A stretch of DNA of 64,000 nucleotides from Nevskia sp. (GTDB taxonomy: Bacteria; Pseudomonadota; Gammaproteobacteria; Nevskiales; Nevskiaceae): assembly GCA_030694365.1 (NCBI GenBank), contig JAUXYM010000082.1:1-64000 (forward strand). The letters are read 5' to 3'. Of the stretch, positions 9,712 to 17,040 are shown piece after piece. Within the stretch, counting starts at the first letter, position 1; every line of letters starts with the position of its first letter. The translations under genes were made by a program, and so were the position numbers. Under the pieces are notes generated by a model. That model did no database searches, had not been told where the DNA came from, and saw only the letters and a program-made list of their open reading frames with translations.

Positions 9712-10084
9712 AAGCGTCGATCAGCGGACTGTCGCCGCCCGCCTGCCAGCCATAGCGGCGCAGGCTGACTCTATCGTTCTCGAAGGCGACGCCTTCGGCG
9801 CGCAGCCGTCGCTTCTGTTCGCGATGTTCCTCGCTGAACTTCGGCAGCGAGATTTGCCCGGCCGCATTGATCACCCGATGCCAGGGTGTAGCCGCGCCCG
9901 TTTCGAGCATGCCGCCGAGCACCCGGCCGACCAGCCGCGCGCGGCCCGGATAACCGGCGATCCAGGCGATCTGGCCATAGGTCGAAACCCGGCCGGCCGG
10001 GATGCGGGCAATCGTCGCCAGGATCGCGATCCTTGCGGCATCGGCGTCGACGGCTGCCGACGGCTCAGTCGGCCGGCGCGCCAT
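9710..10084 (-). CDS. Alkyltransferase-like protein (Atl/MGMT-fold, no catalytic Cys)
   Basis: A 124-residue protein of the O6-alkylguanine-DNA alkyltransferase fold. In active MGMT/Ogt the motif is PCHRV; here it is PWHRV with Trp at about residue 68, the diagnostic substitution of Atl proteins, which bind O6-alkylguanine lesions and hand them to nucleotide excision repair. Other family features are visible: IPAGRVSTYGQIAWIAG (about 28-44), ARLVGRVLGGML, and the C-terminal RRLRAEGV. The start at 10084 is chosen because the fold begins shortly after; the longer frame would run over the neighbouring gene. It overlaps the 3' end of the SnoaL-like gene by 20 bp, suggesting one transcript. Confidence 0.88.
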   Translation of the reverse strand: MARRPTEPSAAVDADAARIAILATIARIPAGRVSTYGQIAWIAGYPGRARLVGRVLGGMLETGAATPWHRVINAAGQISLPKFSEEHREQKRRLRAEGVAFENDRVSLRRYGWQAGGDSPLIDA

Positions 10085-10472
10085 ACAAAGCCGTGCCGCA
10101 GGCGACCAGGCTGTGGTCATCGAAGTCGAAGATTTCCGCGGCCAGCAGGCGCTGCGCGCCGAGCGCGGCGACATAGCGGATCAGCAAGCTGCGGGCAGCC
10201 GGATCCCAGTGCACGCCTTCAAAGCTGAACTGCAGGCTGGGAATGGCGACCAGCGCCGCCTGCCAGTAGGCGCGCAGCGCCGGCTTGCCGTGGACGGTGC
10301 CATGGCCGGTGATGGTCGCCGCTTTCGGGCTGCGGAAGCGGCAGTCATCGGCGAACAGCCGCAGCACGGCTTCGACATCGCGCGTGTTCCAGGCAGCGAT
10401 CCAGTGCTGAGCCCAGTGCTCGGCGGACAGCTGATCGGCTGGCATTGTCGTCATCGCGCTGTCCCCCGACAT
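10065..10472 (-). CDS. SnoaL-like / nuclear transport factor 2 fold protein
   Basis: A 135-residue cone-shaped NTF2/SnoaL-like fold protein. The N-terminal helix pattern EHWAQHWIAAWNTRDVEAVLRLFADDCRF (read in two parts) is the signature of this superfamily, followed by the HGKPALRAYWQAAL segment and beta strands ending in the DDHSLVACGTALYG region. The superfamily contains isomerases, cyclases, hydrolases and ligand-binding proteins, so no reaction can be named. ATG at 10472 is taken as the start; an internal ATG at 10454 is possible. It precedes and overlaps the Atl gene, giving a two-gene unit. Confidence 0.8.
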   Translation of the reverse strand: MSGDSAMTTMPADQLSAEHWAQHWIAAWNTRDVEAVLRLFADDCRFRSPKAATITGHGTVHGKPALRAYWQAALVAIPSLQFSFEGVHWDPAARSLLIRYVAALGAQRLLAAEIFDFDDHSLVACGTALYGAPAD

Positions 10473-10602
10473 CGTGGAGAATCATCCTTATGAACACCCG
10501 TTCAGGACGGGTTCAGACTGCCGACGGCATTCTGCGCAGGTCGAATCGAGCCCAGCAAGGCAGGGTCGACTTTCCCTAACCCGCTATATCCGGAGCACCC
10601 CG

Positions 10603-11235
10603 ATGAACCGCCCAATGAAGCGAAACCTGATTCCTGCCGTGATCGTTGCCAGCCTGATCGCCGCAGCCGGCCCGTCGTTCGCCATCGGCGTCAACGCGGG
10701 TGCCGGTCTTGGCCTCGGCGTCAACGCCGGCGGTGCCAAGCTTGATGCCGATGCCAGGGCCAGGCTCGACGCCGAAGCCGCTGCCGCCGCAAAGGCCCAG
10801 GCCGATGCGAAGGCCGCTGCCGATGCCAAGTTTGATGCCGGTGCCACGGTCGGTTCGGATGCCAAGGCCGACGCCAACGCCGGACTGGGTGTCGGTGCGG
10901 GTCTGGGCCTCGGCCTCGGCAAGGCGGTCAAGGGCACGGCCGGTGCGGTGGGCGGCACCGTCAAGGGTGTTGCCGGTGCCACCGGCGGCGCGGTGAAAGG
11001 CGCAGCGAGCACCACCGGCACGGCCGTCAAGAGCACCGCTGAAGCGACCAAGAACACGGCGAAGGCCGGCGTTGGTGTCGCCGCCGATGCGGCGGTCGGC
11101 ACCAAGAACGCGGTGGGCGGCGCGGCGGCGGCGACTGGCTCTGCGGTGTCCACCGGCGTCAAGGCCGGCACCAATGCCGCCGGTGCTGCGAATGTCGATG
11201 TCAACGTCAAGGCTGGTGCCAGCGCCGGTCAGTAA
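10603..11235 (+). CDS. Secreted Ala/Gly-rich low-complexity (LEA-like) protein
   Basis: A 210-residue protein with a signal peptide (cleavage likely after AGPSFA) and then almost only Ala, Gly, Lys, Val, Asp and Thr. A first part has GAGLGLGVNAG motifs and an Ala/Lys/Asp-rich heptad-like helix; a second part repeats a unit of about 11 residues such as KAVKGTAGAVGG, KGVAGATGGAVKG and STAEATKNTAKAG. The latter resembles group-3 LEA and apolipoprotein-like amphipathic repeats. CGGAG lies 7 bp before the ATG. The gene stands alone, ends in a strong terminator, and is divergent from the SnoaL-like gene. Function unknown; envelope or desiccation/stress protection is only a guess. Confidence 0.78.
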   Translation: MNRPMKRNLIPAVIVASLIAAAGPSFAIGVNAGAGLGLGVNAGGAKLDADARARLDAEAAAAAKAQADAKAAADAKFDAGATVGSDAKADANAGLGVGAGLGLGLGKAVKGTAGAVGGTVKGVAGATGGAVKGAASTTGTAVKSTAEATKNTAKAGVGVAADAAVGTKNAVGGAAAATGSAVSTGVKAGTNAAGAANVDVNVKAGASAGQ

Positions 11236-11249
11236 GTAGCAGCGGCAAC

Positions 11250-11287
11250 AAAAAAGCGGCCGGTCACTCGCGTGACCGGCCGCTTTT
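11250..11287 (+). terminator. Rho-independent terminator after Ala/Gly-rich gene
   Basis: A stem of about 16 bp (AAAAGCGGCCGGTCAC / GTGACCGGCCGCTTTT) with a four-base loop TCGC starts 15 bp after the stop. The A and T flanks make it usable in both directions, so it may also stop transcripts from the convergent gene at 11315-11833. Confidence 0.92.
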
Positions 11288-11314
11288 CGTTGGGAGCCGC
11301 ACGAAGGAGTCGAC

Positions 11315-11833
11315 TCAGCCCTGATGCAACTGCACGTAAATCTCCGCCCGCAGCGGGCCGGACGCCCACTTCACCAGCACCGCCGGGCAGGCTTCGGCCG
11401 GCGCGAAGCCCGCCGAGATGCGGAACAGATCGGCGGTGATCCGCTCGATGGCGGCGTGATAGCCCTTGAACAGCTCGCTGCCGTTCGCGTGCATGGTCTT
11501 CAGCGAGGCCAGCAGCACCGACACCGGCACATACGGCGCAACGCGGTCGAGCAGGCGTTCGAGCAACGCCAGATCCTTGTCCTTAGGGCCTTCATCCATG
11601 ACCACACTGACCAGCTTCGGATTGCCGCCGGTGCGGTCAGCCGACAGCTTGCGCAGCTTCGGATCGCGCGCGTAATAGGCGGCCGAGGCGAGGATGATGA
11701 ACAGTTCGTCGTAGGAATCTTCGGTGAAGTTGACGTCGTCCGGAATCAGGCCTTTCAGCGCAGGCTTGAACGCTGCGAGCAGGCCGTGGAACTGCTCGTC
11801 CAGCCGCGCCAGGCGGCGGAATGATTCGCTCAT
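11315..11833 (-). CDS. Hypothetical cytoplasmic protein
   Basis: A 172-residue protein not recognised by family. It has no signal peptide or membrane segment. It looks mostly helical: FRRLARLDEQFHGLLAAF, then a mixed region (DDVNFTEDSYDELFIILASAAYYARD), a helix pair around LALLERLLDRVAPYVPVSVL, and a C-terminal part AVLVKWASGPLRAEIYVQ. The ATG at 11833 has AGGAG about 8 bp upstream on the minus strand. It is monocistronic between the terminator at 11250 and the PhzF gene. Normal base composition and clean codon structure support a real gene. Confidence 0.7.
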   Translation of the reverse strand: MSESFRRLARLDEQFHGLLAAFKPALKGLIPDDVNFTEDSYDELFIILASAAYYARDPKLRKLSADRTGGNPKLVSVVMDEGPKDKDLALLERLLDRVAPYVPVSVLLASLKTMHANGSELFKGYHAAIERITADLFRISAGFAPAEACPAVLVKWASGPLRAEIYVQLHQG

Positions 11834-11938
11834 CGAAACATCTCCTGAGAATTCTTGATGGCCGATGCCAGTATCTGGATAGGGACACGGCCCGGAAAAA
11901 CGCTGAATGGAGTATAGCGGCGCGCTCCTGTGTGCCGG

Positions 11939-12841
11939 CTACAGCGGCAGCGTGCCGGACAGCACCGTCACCGCATGGCCGCCCACCCGTACAGCAATCA
12001 CCGCGCCAGCCTGCTTGTCGGCCTCGATCTGCAGCACGCTCGGCCGGTTCATTTCCAGTCCTTGATGGATGGTCCAGGCCAGACGGCCATCGGCCTGCGC
12101 CGCGTCCATCGCCAGCCGGCCCGCCAGTGCCACCGCTGCCGAACCGGTCGCCGGGTCTTCATGGACCCCGGCACCGGGCGCGAACATCCGGGCGCGCAGC
12201 GCGCCTTCGTAGCCTCGGGCGTAGACATAAAGCTGATGCGCCCAGCCGCCCGCCAGATGCTGACGCCAGCAGGCGAGATCGAACGTGATGCCGGCCATCA
12301 GCTCCGGCGAACGCAGCGGCACCAGCACATAGGGCACGCCACAACTGATCAGCGCCGCCGTTTCACCGGCGTAGCCGAGGTCCTGTTCGTCGAGCCCGAG
12401 CATGGTCGCCAGCACGGCGGCCGACGGCGCGGCCGGCCCAAGCTGCGGCAGTACCGCCGTGCTCAGCTCGCCATAAGGGGCACGGCCAGCTACCCGGCGC
12501 ACCCGCACCGGCACCAGGCCGACGTTCTCTTCAAGCACGAAACGCACCTCGTCGCCTTGCGGGGCCAGACCGAGTTCGGCCAGCAGGCAAGCCGTGCCGA
12601 CCGTGGGATGGCCGGCAAACGGCATCTCGATCTGCGGCGTGAAGATGCGGACCTTGAAGTCGGCACCGGGCACCATCGGCTGCTGCACGAACACGGTTTC
12701 CGACAGATTGAATTCGCGGGCGATGGTCTGCATCTGCCGCGTGTTCAGCCCATCGGCGGCGAGCACCACGGCCAGCGGATTGCCGCCGTAGCGCTGTTCG
12801 GTGAAGACATCGAGGGTGTGGAACTGGAGGTGGGCACTCAT
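11939..12841 (-). CDS. PhzF family isomerase-like protein
   Basis: A 300-residue member of the PhzF/diaminopimelate epimerase-fold family. The N-terminus HTLDVFTEQRYGGNPLAVV, the catalytic-Glu region EFNLSETVFV near residues 42-51, EMPFAGHPTVGTACLL near 75-90 and the C-terminal HEDPATGSAAVALAG stretch are all hallmark segments. In phenazine producers PhzF isomerises dihydro-3-hydroxyanthranilate; homologues without phz neighbours, as here, have unknown substrates. The start is set at 12841 because the family N-terminus follows directly; the frame extends 23 codons further without family similarity. Confidence 0.92.
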   Translation of the reverse strand: MSAHLQFHTLDVFTEQRYGGNPLAVVLAADGLNTRQMQTIAREFNLSETVFVQQPMVPGADFKVRIFTPQIEMPFAGHPTVGTACLLAELGLAPQGDEVRFVLEENVGLVPVRVRRVAGRAPYGELSTAVLPQLGPAAPSAAVLATMLGLDEQDLGYAGETAALISCGVPYVLVPLRSPELMAGITFDLACWRQHLAGGWAHQLYVYARGYEGALRARMFAPGAGVHEDPATGSAAVALAGRLAMDAAQADGRLAWTIHQGLEMNRPSVLQIEADKQAGAVIAVRVGGHAVTVLSGTLPL

Positions 12842-12936
12842 GGCGGATCGACGGGGCGGATGGATGGGCGGACGAAACCTTAGCGCGATCCTGTGACCCT
12901 GCGCAGTCACCGCGTTCTACGTGGAACTGGGGGGCG

Positions 12937-13464
12937 TCAGGCCTGCGGCAGCAACGCGGCCCAGGCGGCGCGCTTCGCCGCTGCGCTGACGCTGGCATTG
13001 GCCGGGCTGGTCGACGGCAGCGCGATCAGTTCGATGGCCGACAAGCGCTCGCCGAGCATCGGCAGCACACGACGATGGAAAGCATCGCGCGCCGTGCCGC
13101 CGTTCAGCGCGATGACTTTCAGCTCAGGGTGGCGATCGAGGAAAGCGGCGAAATCGTTGGCCTGCTCGCTGCCGCGAACGATGCTGGCATCGAGACTGCC
13201 GGGGCGCTCGCAGGCGCGCAGCACGTCCCAGAGTGCGATGCCTTGCCCATGCAGCCCGGCGATGCGCTCGGCATAGGCGGCACTCGCCGGCACGCCGAAC
13301 AGCGCTTCCATCATCGGCCAGAACTGGTTGCGCGGATGGCCGTAGTACTGCTGCGCACGCAATGACGCGATACCCGGCATCGAGCCGAGAATCAGCAGCC
13401 GCGCGCTCGGCGGCTCCAGCGGCGCGAAGCTTTCGACGCGACTCGCGTTATCGCCCAAGCTCAA
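12937..13464 (-). CDS. DNA-deoxyinosine glycosylase (UDG superfamily, family 6-like)
   Basis: A 175-residue member of the uracil-DNA glycosylase fold. RLLILGSMPGIASLRAQQYY with GHPRNQFW, starting about residue 21, is the signature of the hypoxanthine/deoxyinosine glycosylase group, and the C-terminal ALPSTSPANAS is the second active-site loop. The enzyme would excise hypoxanthine or uracil from DNA in base excision repair. The start is placed at a TTG (13464) that overlaps the stop codon of the upstream DUF885 gene (TTGA), leaving the family-typical short N-terminus RVESFAPL; this implies translational coupling. No better ATG lies nearby. Confidence 0.88.
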   Translation of the reverse strand: MSLGDNASRVESFAPLEPPSARLLILGSMPGIASLRAQQYYGHPRNQFWPMMEALFGVPASAAYAERIAGLHGQGIALWDVLRACERPGSLDASIVRGSEQANDFAAFLDRHPELKVIALNGGTARDAFHRRVLPMLGERLSAIELIALPSTSPANASVSAAAKRAAWAALLPQA

Positions 13465-14822
13465 TCGCCGGGGACCGCCAGCATCGCCGGCGTGCGTGGT
13501 TGCGAGATCAGCTCGAAGAACTGCTGCCATTGCTCGGGCGAACCGTCGATGTCGTTGCTATTGGCGCCGATGTAATTGCCCACCAGCGCCTCGCCCCAGC
13601 TGTAATTGATGATGTAAGCGCGGTACTTGTCGATGAACTTCAGCCGCTGCGCCGCACGCTCCGGCGAATACAGCAGGAAGCGCTGCAGCCACAGCGCGGT
13701 GTCTGCGGCCGTGGCCTTGCCATCGAGATAGCGGCGCGCCGCTTCAATGCCGGCCGGCACCAGTTCGCGCGCGGCGTTGACGATCTCGAGATAGCGCGCC
13801 GCGTCCTTGGGCTTGAGCCCGGCGGCGGTGAACAGTTCCTTGGTGAAGGCCAGCCGCTCCTTGCCCGGAAAGGCGAGGCCCACCCCGTAATCGGCCGTGC
13901 CTTCGGCGATCAGCGATTGCGGCGAGAACAGCGCGTAGACCGTGTATTCCGGCCACTGCTGGCCGATGACCAGGCCGTTTTCGAGCAGCGCGTTGTAGAC
14001 GTGATGGCCCGGATAGCCTTCATGCGACGCCAGCTCGATGACCCGCGACACCGGAATCGGCAGATCGGTATTGACCTCGATGCGGCTGCTCAGGCCGCCC
14101 TGATACCAGTTGTAGGCGCTCCAGGCTTTGTCCTTGACCAGGCTCAGCTCGAAGCGCTCGCCGATCGGCAGCGGCAGGTGCTTGGCGGCGCGCACCCGCG
14201 CTTCGTCGATCGCAAGCCGCATCACCGCCTGCAGCTTGGCCGGCGGCACGGCGTAGCGCTCGATGTAGCGGTTATAGCGCGCGGCCAGCGTTCGCTGCGC
14301 ATCGCCAGCCTGGCGTGGCAGCAGTTTTTCGATGCGCGCCAGCACTGGCGCGAAGTCGGCTTCGACGTAGCGGGGCGCTTCGGTGTCGTACAGCGCGCGG
14401 GCTTCGTCATCGAAGCTGAACTTCTCGCCCTGAACCATCTGCGCGCGGGCGACAAGGGCGGCGAGCTGCTTCTTCAGATACTCGCGACGCTGGCTCAGCA
14501 GTTCCGGTTGGGTCTGCGATTGCGGGCTATCGGCGCCATCCACCTGCAGCAGCAGCGCCTGCGCTTCGGCTTCGATCTGCGCTGGCGCAAGCGCGGCGCG
14601 CTTGACCTCGTCACGCACCGCAGCCGGGCCGTACCAGGCGTCGACAGTGTCGGGATCGTGCTCGCCGAGCGCGAGCACCAGGCGCACATAGGCGTCGCCG
14701 ATCTGGTTCATGTTCAGTGCCGGCTCGGTCAGTTCCTGGGCGATTTCATCGAGCGGTTCCGCCGCCTGGGCAGACCCGGTCAACAACAGCAGGCAGAGCA
14801 ATCGGCACAGGGGAAAACGCAT
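13461..14822 (-). CDS. DUF885-type secreted metallopeptidase-like protein
   Basis: A 453-residue protein with a signal peptide (MRFPLCRLLCLLLLTGSAQA, cleavage after AQA). The zinc-binding-like motif HEGYPGHH at about 267-274, with a downstream EGTADYGVGLAF segment that could provide the third ligand, marks the DUF885 family, a group of gluzincin-like proteins with unproven peptidase activity. It is somewhat shorter than many DUF885 proteins (about 550-600 residues), mainly in the N-terminal part. It is divergent from the M1 peptidase gene with a 66-bp shared promoter region, and its stop codon overlaps the start of the DNA glycosylase gene. Confidence 0.85.
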   Translation of the reverse strand: MRFPLCRLLCLLLLTGSAQAAEPLDEIAQELTEPALNMNQIGDAYVRLVLALGEHDPDTVDAWYGPAAVRDEVKRAALAPAQIEAEAQALLLQVDGADSPQSQTQPELLSQRREYLKKQLAALVARAQMVQGEKFSFDDEARALYDTEAPRYVEADFAPVLARIEKLLPRQAGDAQRTLAARYNRYIERYAVPPAKLQAVMRLAIDEARVRAAKHLPLPIGERFELSLVKDKAWSAYNWYQGGLSSRIEVNTDLPIPVSRVIELASHEGYPGHHVYNALLENGLVIGQQWPEYTVYALFSPQSLIAEGTADYGVGLAFPGKERLAFTKELFTAAGLKPKDAARYLEIVNAARELVPAGIEAARRYLDGKATAADTALWLQRFLLYSPERAAQRLKFIDKYRAYIINYSWGEALVGNYIGANSNDIDGSPEQWQQFFELISQPRTPAMLAVPGD

Positions 14823-14888
14823 CGGATCGGAAATGTTGACACAGGGGACTTCCGTATCATGGGCCGGTCCTCCGACGCTCGTAAACCC

Positions 14889-16769
14889 ATGTCCTCCTTG
14901 CTGAGTCGTGCCGCGCTGGCGGCATCTTCCATTGCTGTCCTGATCCTGTCGCCGATGAATCCCGTTCTGGCTGCTGAAGTCGTCGACACCCATTCCTACG
15001 CCAACAGCGCCGAGGTGCGGACCACGCATCTGCTCATCGATCTCGATGTCGATTTCGCCAAGCGTCGCCTGAAAGGGGTCACCGAGCTGCAGTTCGAAAA
15101 GCTCAAGCCGGATGCCGATCGCATCGTGCTCGACACCCGTGCGCTCGATGTGCGCTCCGCCGAAGCCAGTGCCGATGGCAAGGCCTGGGCGGCGACCCCG
15201 TTCGTGCTCGGCACCAAGGACGCGGTGCTCGGCCAGTCGCTGACCGTGAGCTTGCCGGCGGGCGCGACGCGAGTCCGCATCGCCTACTCGACCCGTCCGG
15301 AAGCGACCGGCCTGCAATGGCTGAAGCCGGCACAGACCGCAGGCAAGCAGCAGCCCTTCCTGTTCTCGCAGTCCGAGGCGATCCACGCCCGCAGCTGGCT
15401 GCCGCTGCAGGATACCCCCGCTGTGCGGGCGACCTACGAAGCGCGTATCAAGACGCCGAAAGGCCTGCGCGCGGTGATGAGCGCCGAGATGTCGGAGCAG
15501 CCCGATGCCGCCGGCCGCTGGACGTTCAAGATGCCGCAGCCGATCCCGAGCTATCTGATCGCGCTGGCCGTGGGCGACATCGCCTTCCAGAGCATGGGGC
15601 CGCGCACCGGCGTCTATGCCGAACCGGCAACGCTGAAAGCGGCGGCCTACGAGTTCACTGAGACCGAAACCACGCTGGCGGTCTGCGAAAAGCTGTTCGG
15701 GCCCTATCGCTGGGGCCGCTATGACCTGATGGTGCTGCCACCGAGCTTTCCGTTCGGCGGCATGGAAAACCCGCGCCTGACCTTCGTCACGCCGACGGTG
15801 ATCACCGGCGACCGCCTGCTGGTCTCGCTGATCGCCCACGAGCTGGCGCATAGCTGGTCCGGCAATCTGGTGACCAATGCGACCTGGGAAGACTTCTGGC
15901 TCAACGAGGGCTTCACCGAGTATCTGACCTATCGCCTGACCGAGGCGCAGTTCGGCAAAGCCCGGGGCGATATGGAGCGGGTCATCGGCGTGGCCAGCCT
16001 GAAGACCGATTTCGCGCTGGCGAAGTCCGACGAGGACCGCAAGCTGGTCCGTGCGTTTCCGGCGAAGGATCCGGACGAAGTGTTCAGCAGCATTCCCTAC
16101 GAGCGCGGCGCGCTGTTCCTGGTCTGGCTGGAATCGAAGTTCGGCCGCGAGACTTTCGATCGCTTCCTGCGCAGCTGGTTCGACGATCACGCCTTCCAGA
16201 GCGCGACCACGCCGCAGTTCATCGCCTACCTGAACGACAAGCTGTTGAAGACGCAGCCGGGCAAGGTCAGTGCGGCGCAGATCGATGCCTGGATATCGCA
16301 GCCGGCGCTGCCGGCCGATGCCGTGTATGCCACGTCCGATGCGCTGACCAAGGTCGATGCCGGTCGCGATGCCTGGCTGGCCGGCACCGCCACGCTCGAT
16401 GCCATGGGCGGTGAACGCTGGTCGGTGCAGGAATGGGAGCACTTCTTCGAAGGCTTTCCGAAGACGGTGACCGCCGCGCAGCTGAAGGCGCTCGATACCC
16501 GCTTCAAGTTCACCGGCTCGCCAAACGCGATCATCGCCAGCGACTGGTACAAGCTGGCGATCGACTCAGGCCAGGCGGCGGCGCTGATGCCACAGATCGA
16601 GGTCTATCTCGGCCATGTCGGCCGCATGAAATTGATCAGCCCGATCTATCGTGCGCTGGCCGCGACCGAAGCCGGCAAGCTGCAGGCCAAGGCGATCTAC
16701 AAGAAGGTTGGCAGCGGCTATCACCCGATCGCCCAGCAGACCGTGGAGCGGATCCTCAAGGGCAGCTGA
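14889..16769 (+). CDS. M1 family aminopeptidase (leukotriene A4 hydrolase-like)
   Basis: A 626-residue zinc aminopeptidase. The chosen ATG at 14889 gives a signal peptide (ALAASSIAVLILSPMNPVLA), so the enzyme is periplasmic; an in-frame ATG 30 bp upstream is less likely. Substrate-binding GGMEN is at about 290-294, zinc ligands HELAH at 317-321 and Glu340 in NEGFTEYLTY. PSYLIALAVGDI and the C-terminal helical domain fit the LTA4H-like subgroup. The long open frame continuing 5' of this start is antisense to the DUF885 gene and is not coding. The pairing of two divergent exported peptidase-like genes suggests peptide use in the periplasm (inference). Confidence 0.95.
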   Translation: MSSLLSRAALAASSIAVLILSPMNPVLAAEVVDTHSYANSAEVRTTHLLIDLDVDFAKRRLKGVTELQFEKLKPDADRIVLDTRALDVRSAEASADGKAWAATPFVLGTKDAVLGQSLTVSLPAGATRVRIAYSTRPEATGLQWLKPAQTAGKQQPFLFSQSEAIHARSWLPLQDTPAVRATYEARIKTPKGLRAVMSAEMSEQPDAAGRWTFKMPQPIPSYLIALAVGDIAFQSMGPRTGVYAEPATLKAAAYEFTETETTLAVCEKLFGPYRWGRYDLMVLPPSFPFGGMENPRLTFVTPTVITGDRLLVSLIAHELAHSWSGNLVTNATWEDFWLNEGFTEYLTYRLTEAQFGKARGDMERVIGVASLKTDFALAKSDEDRKLVRAFPAKDPDEVFSSIPYERGALFLVWLESKFGRETFDRFLRSWFDDHAFQSATTPQFIAYLNDKLLKTQPGKVSAAQIDAWISQPALPADAVYATSDALTKVDAGRDAWLAGTATLDAMGGERWSVQEWEHFFEGFPKTVTAAQLKALDTRFKFTGSPNAIIASDWYKLAIDSGQAAALMPQIEVYLGHVGRMKLISPIYRALAATEAGKLQAKAIYKKVGSGYHPIAQQTVERILKGS

Positions 16770-16822
16770 TCGAGCTCACGAAGCAGCCGTCAGTCCCGCA
16801 AGACTGACGGCGGCGAAGCAGC

Positions 16823-16996
16823 TCAGTGAACCTTGCGAGACATGCCGCGCAGACGCTCGGCGTCCTTGTTGCCCTTGCTGTTGCCCATGTCCGGGCGCAG
16901 CTTGCCGCCGCCATTCGGGCCGGCCGCCTTCTTCGCCGCAAGCGCTTCCTTCAGCACTTGGGCGCTGGTCTTCTTCTTCGGTGGTTCGGTGCTCAT
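16823..16996 (-). CDS. Small basic hypothetical protein
   Basis: A 57-residue, Lys/Arg-rich, Gly-containing protein. From the ATG at 16996 the sequence begins MSTEPPKKKTSAQVLKEAL and ends with KLRPDMGNSKGNKDAERLRG and a short tail. An N-terminal helix is followed by a probably disordered basic stretch, so nucleic-acid or ribosome contact is conceivable, but no family was recognised. It lies downstream of aceE-aceF on the same strand (44-bp gap), where many genomes carry lpdA. An ATG 33 bp further upstream in the same frame is less likely. Confidence 0.6.
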   Translation of the reverse strand: MSTEPPKKKTSAQVLKEALAAKKAAGPNGGGKLRPDMGNSKGNKDAERLRGMSRKVH

Positions 16997-17040
16997 GGGG
17001 CGCATTCTAACGCTGCACGCCATGAGCACTCGAATGGAGC

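Noticed and set aside
12913-12928. A parS-like sequence CGTTCTACGTGGAACT
   Set aside because: Three mismatches to the palindrome seen in recF; too weak to claim.
13233-14888. A long 5' extension of the M1 peptidase frame
   Set aside because: It runs antisense through the DUF885 gene, is Arg/Gln/His-rich, and a proper signal peptide starts at 14889.
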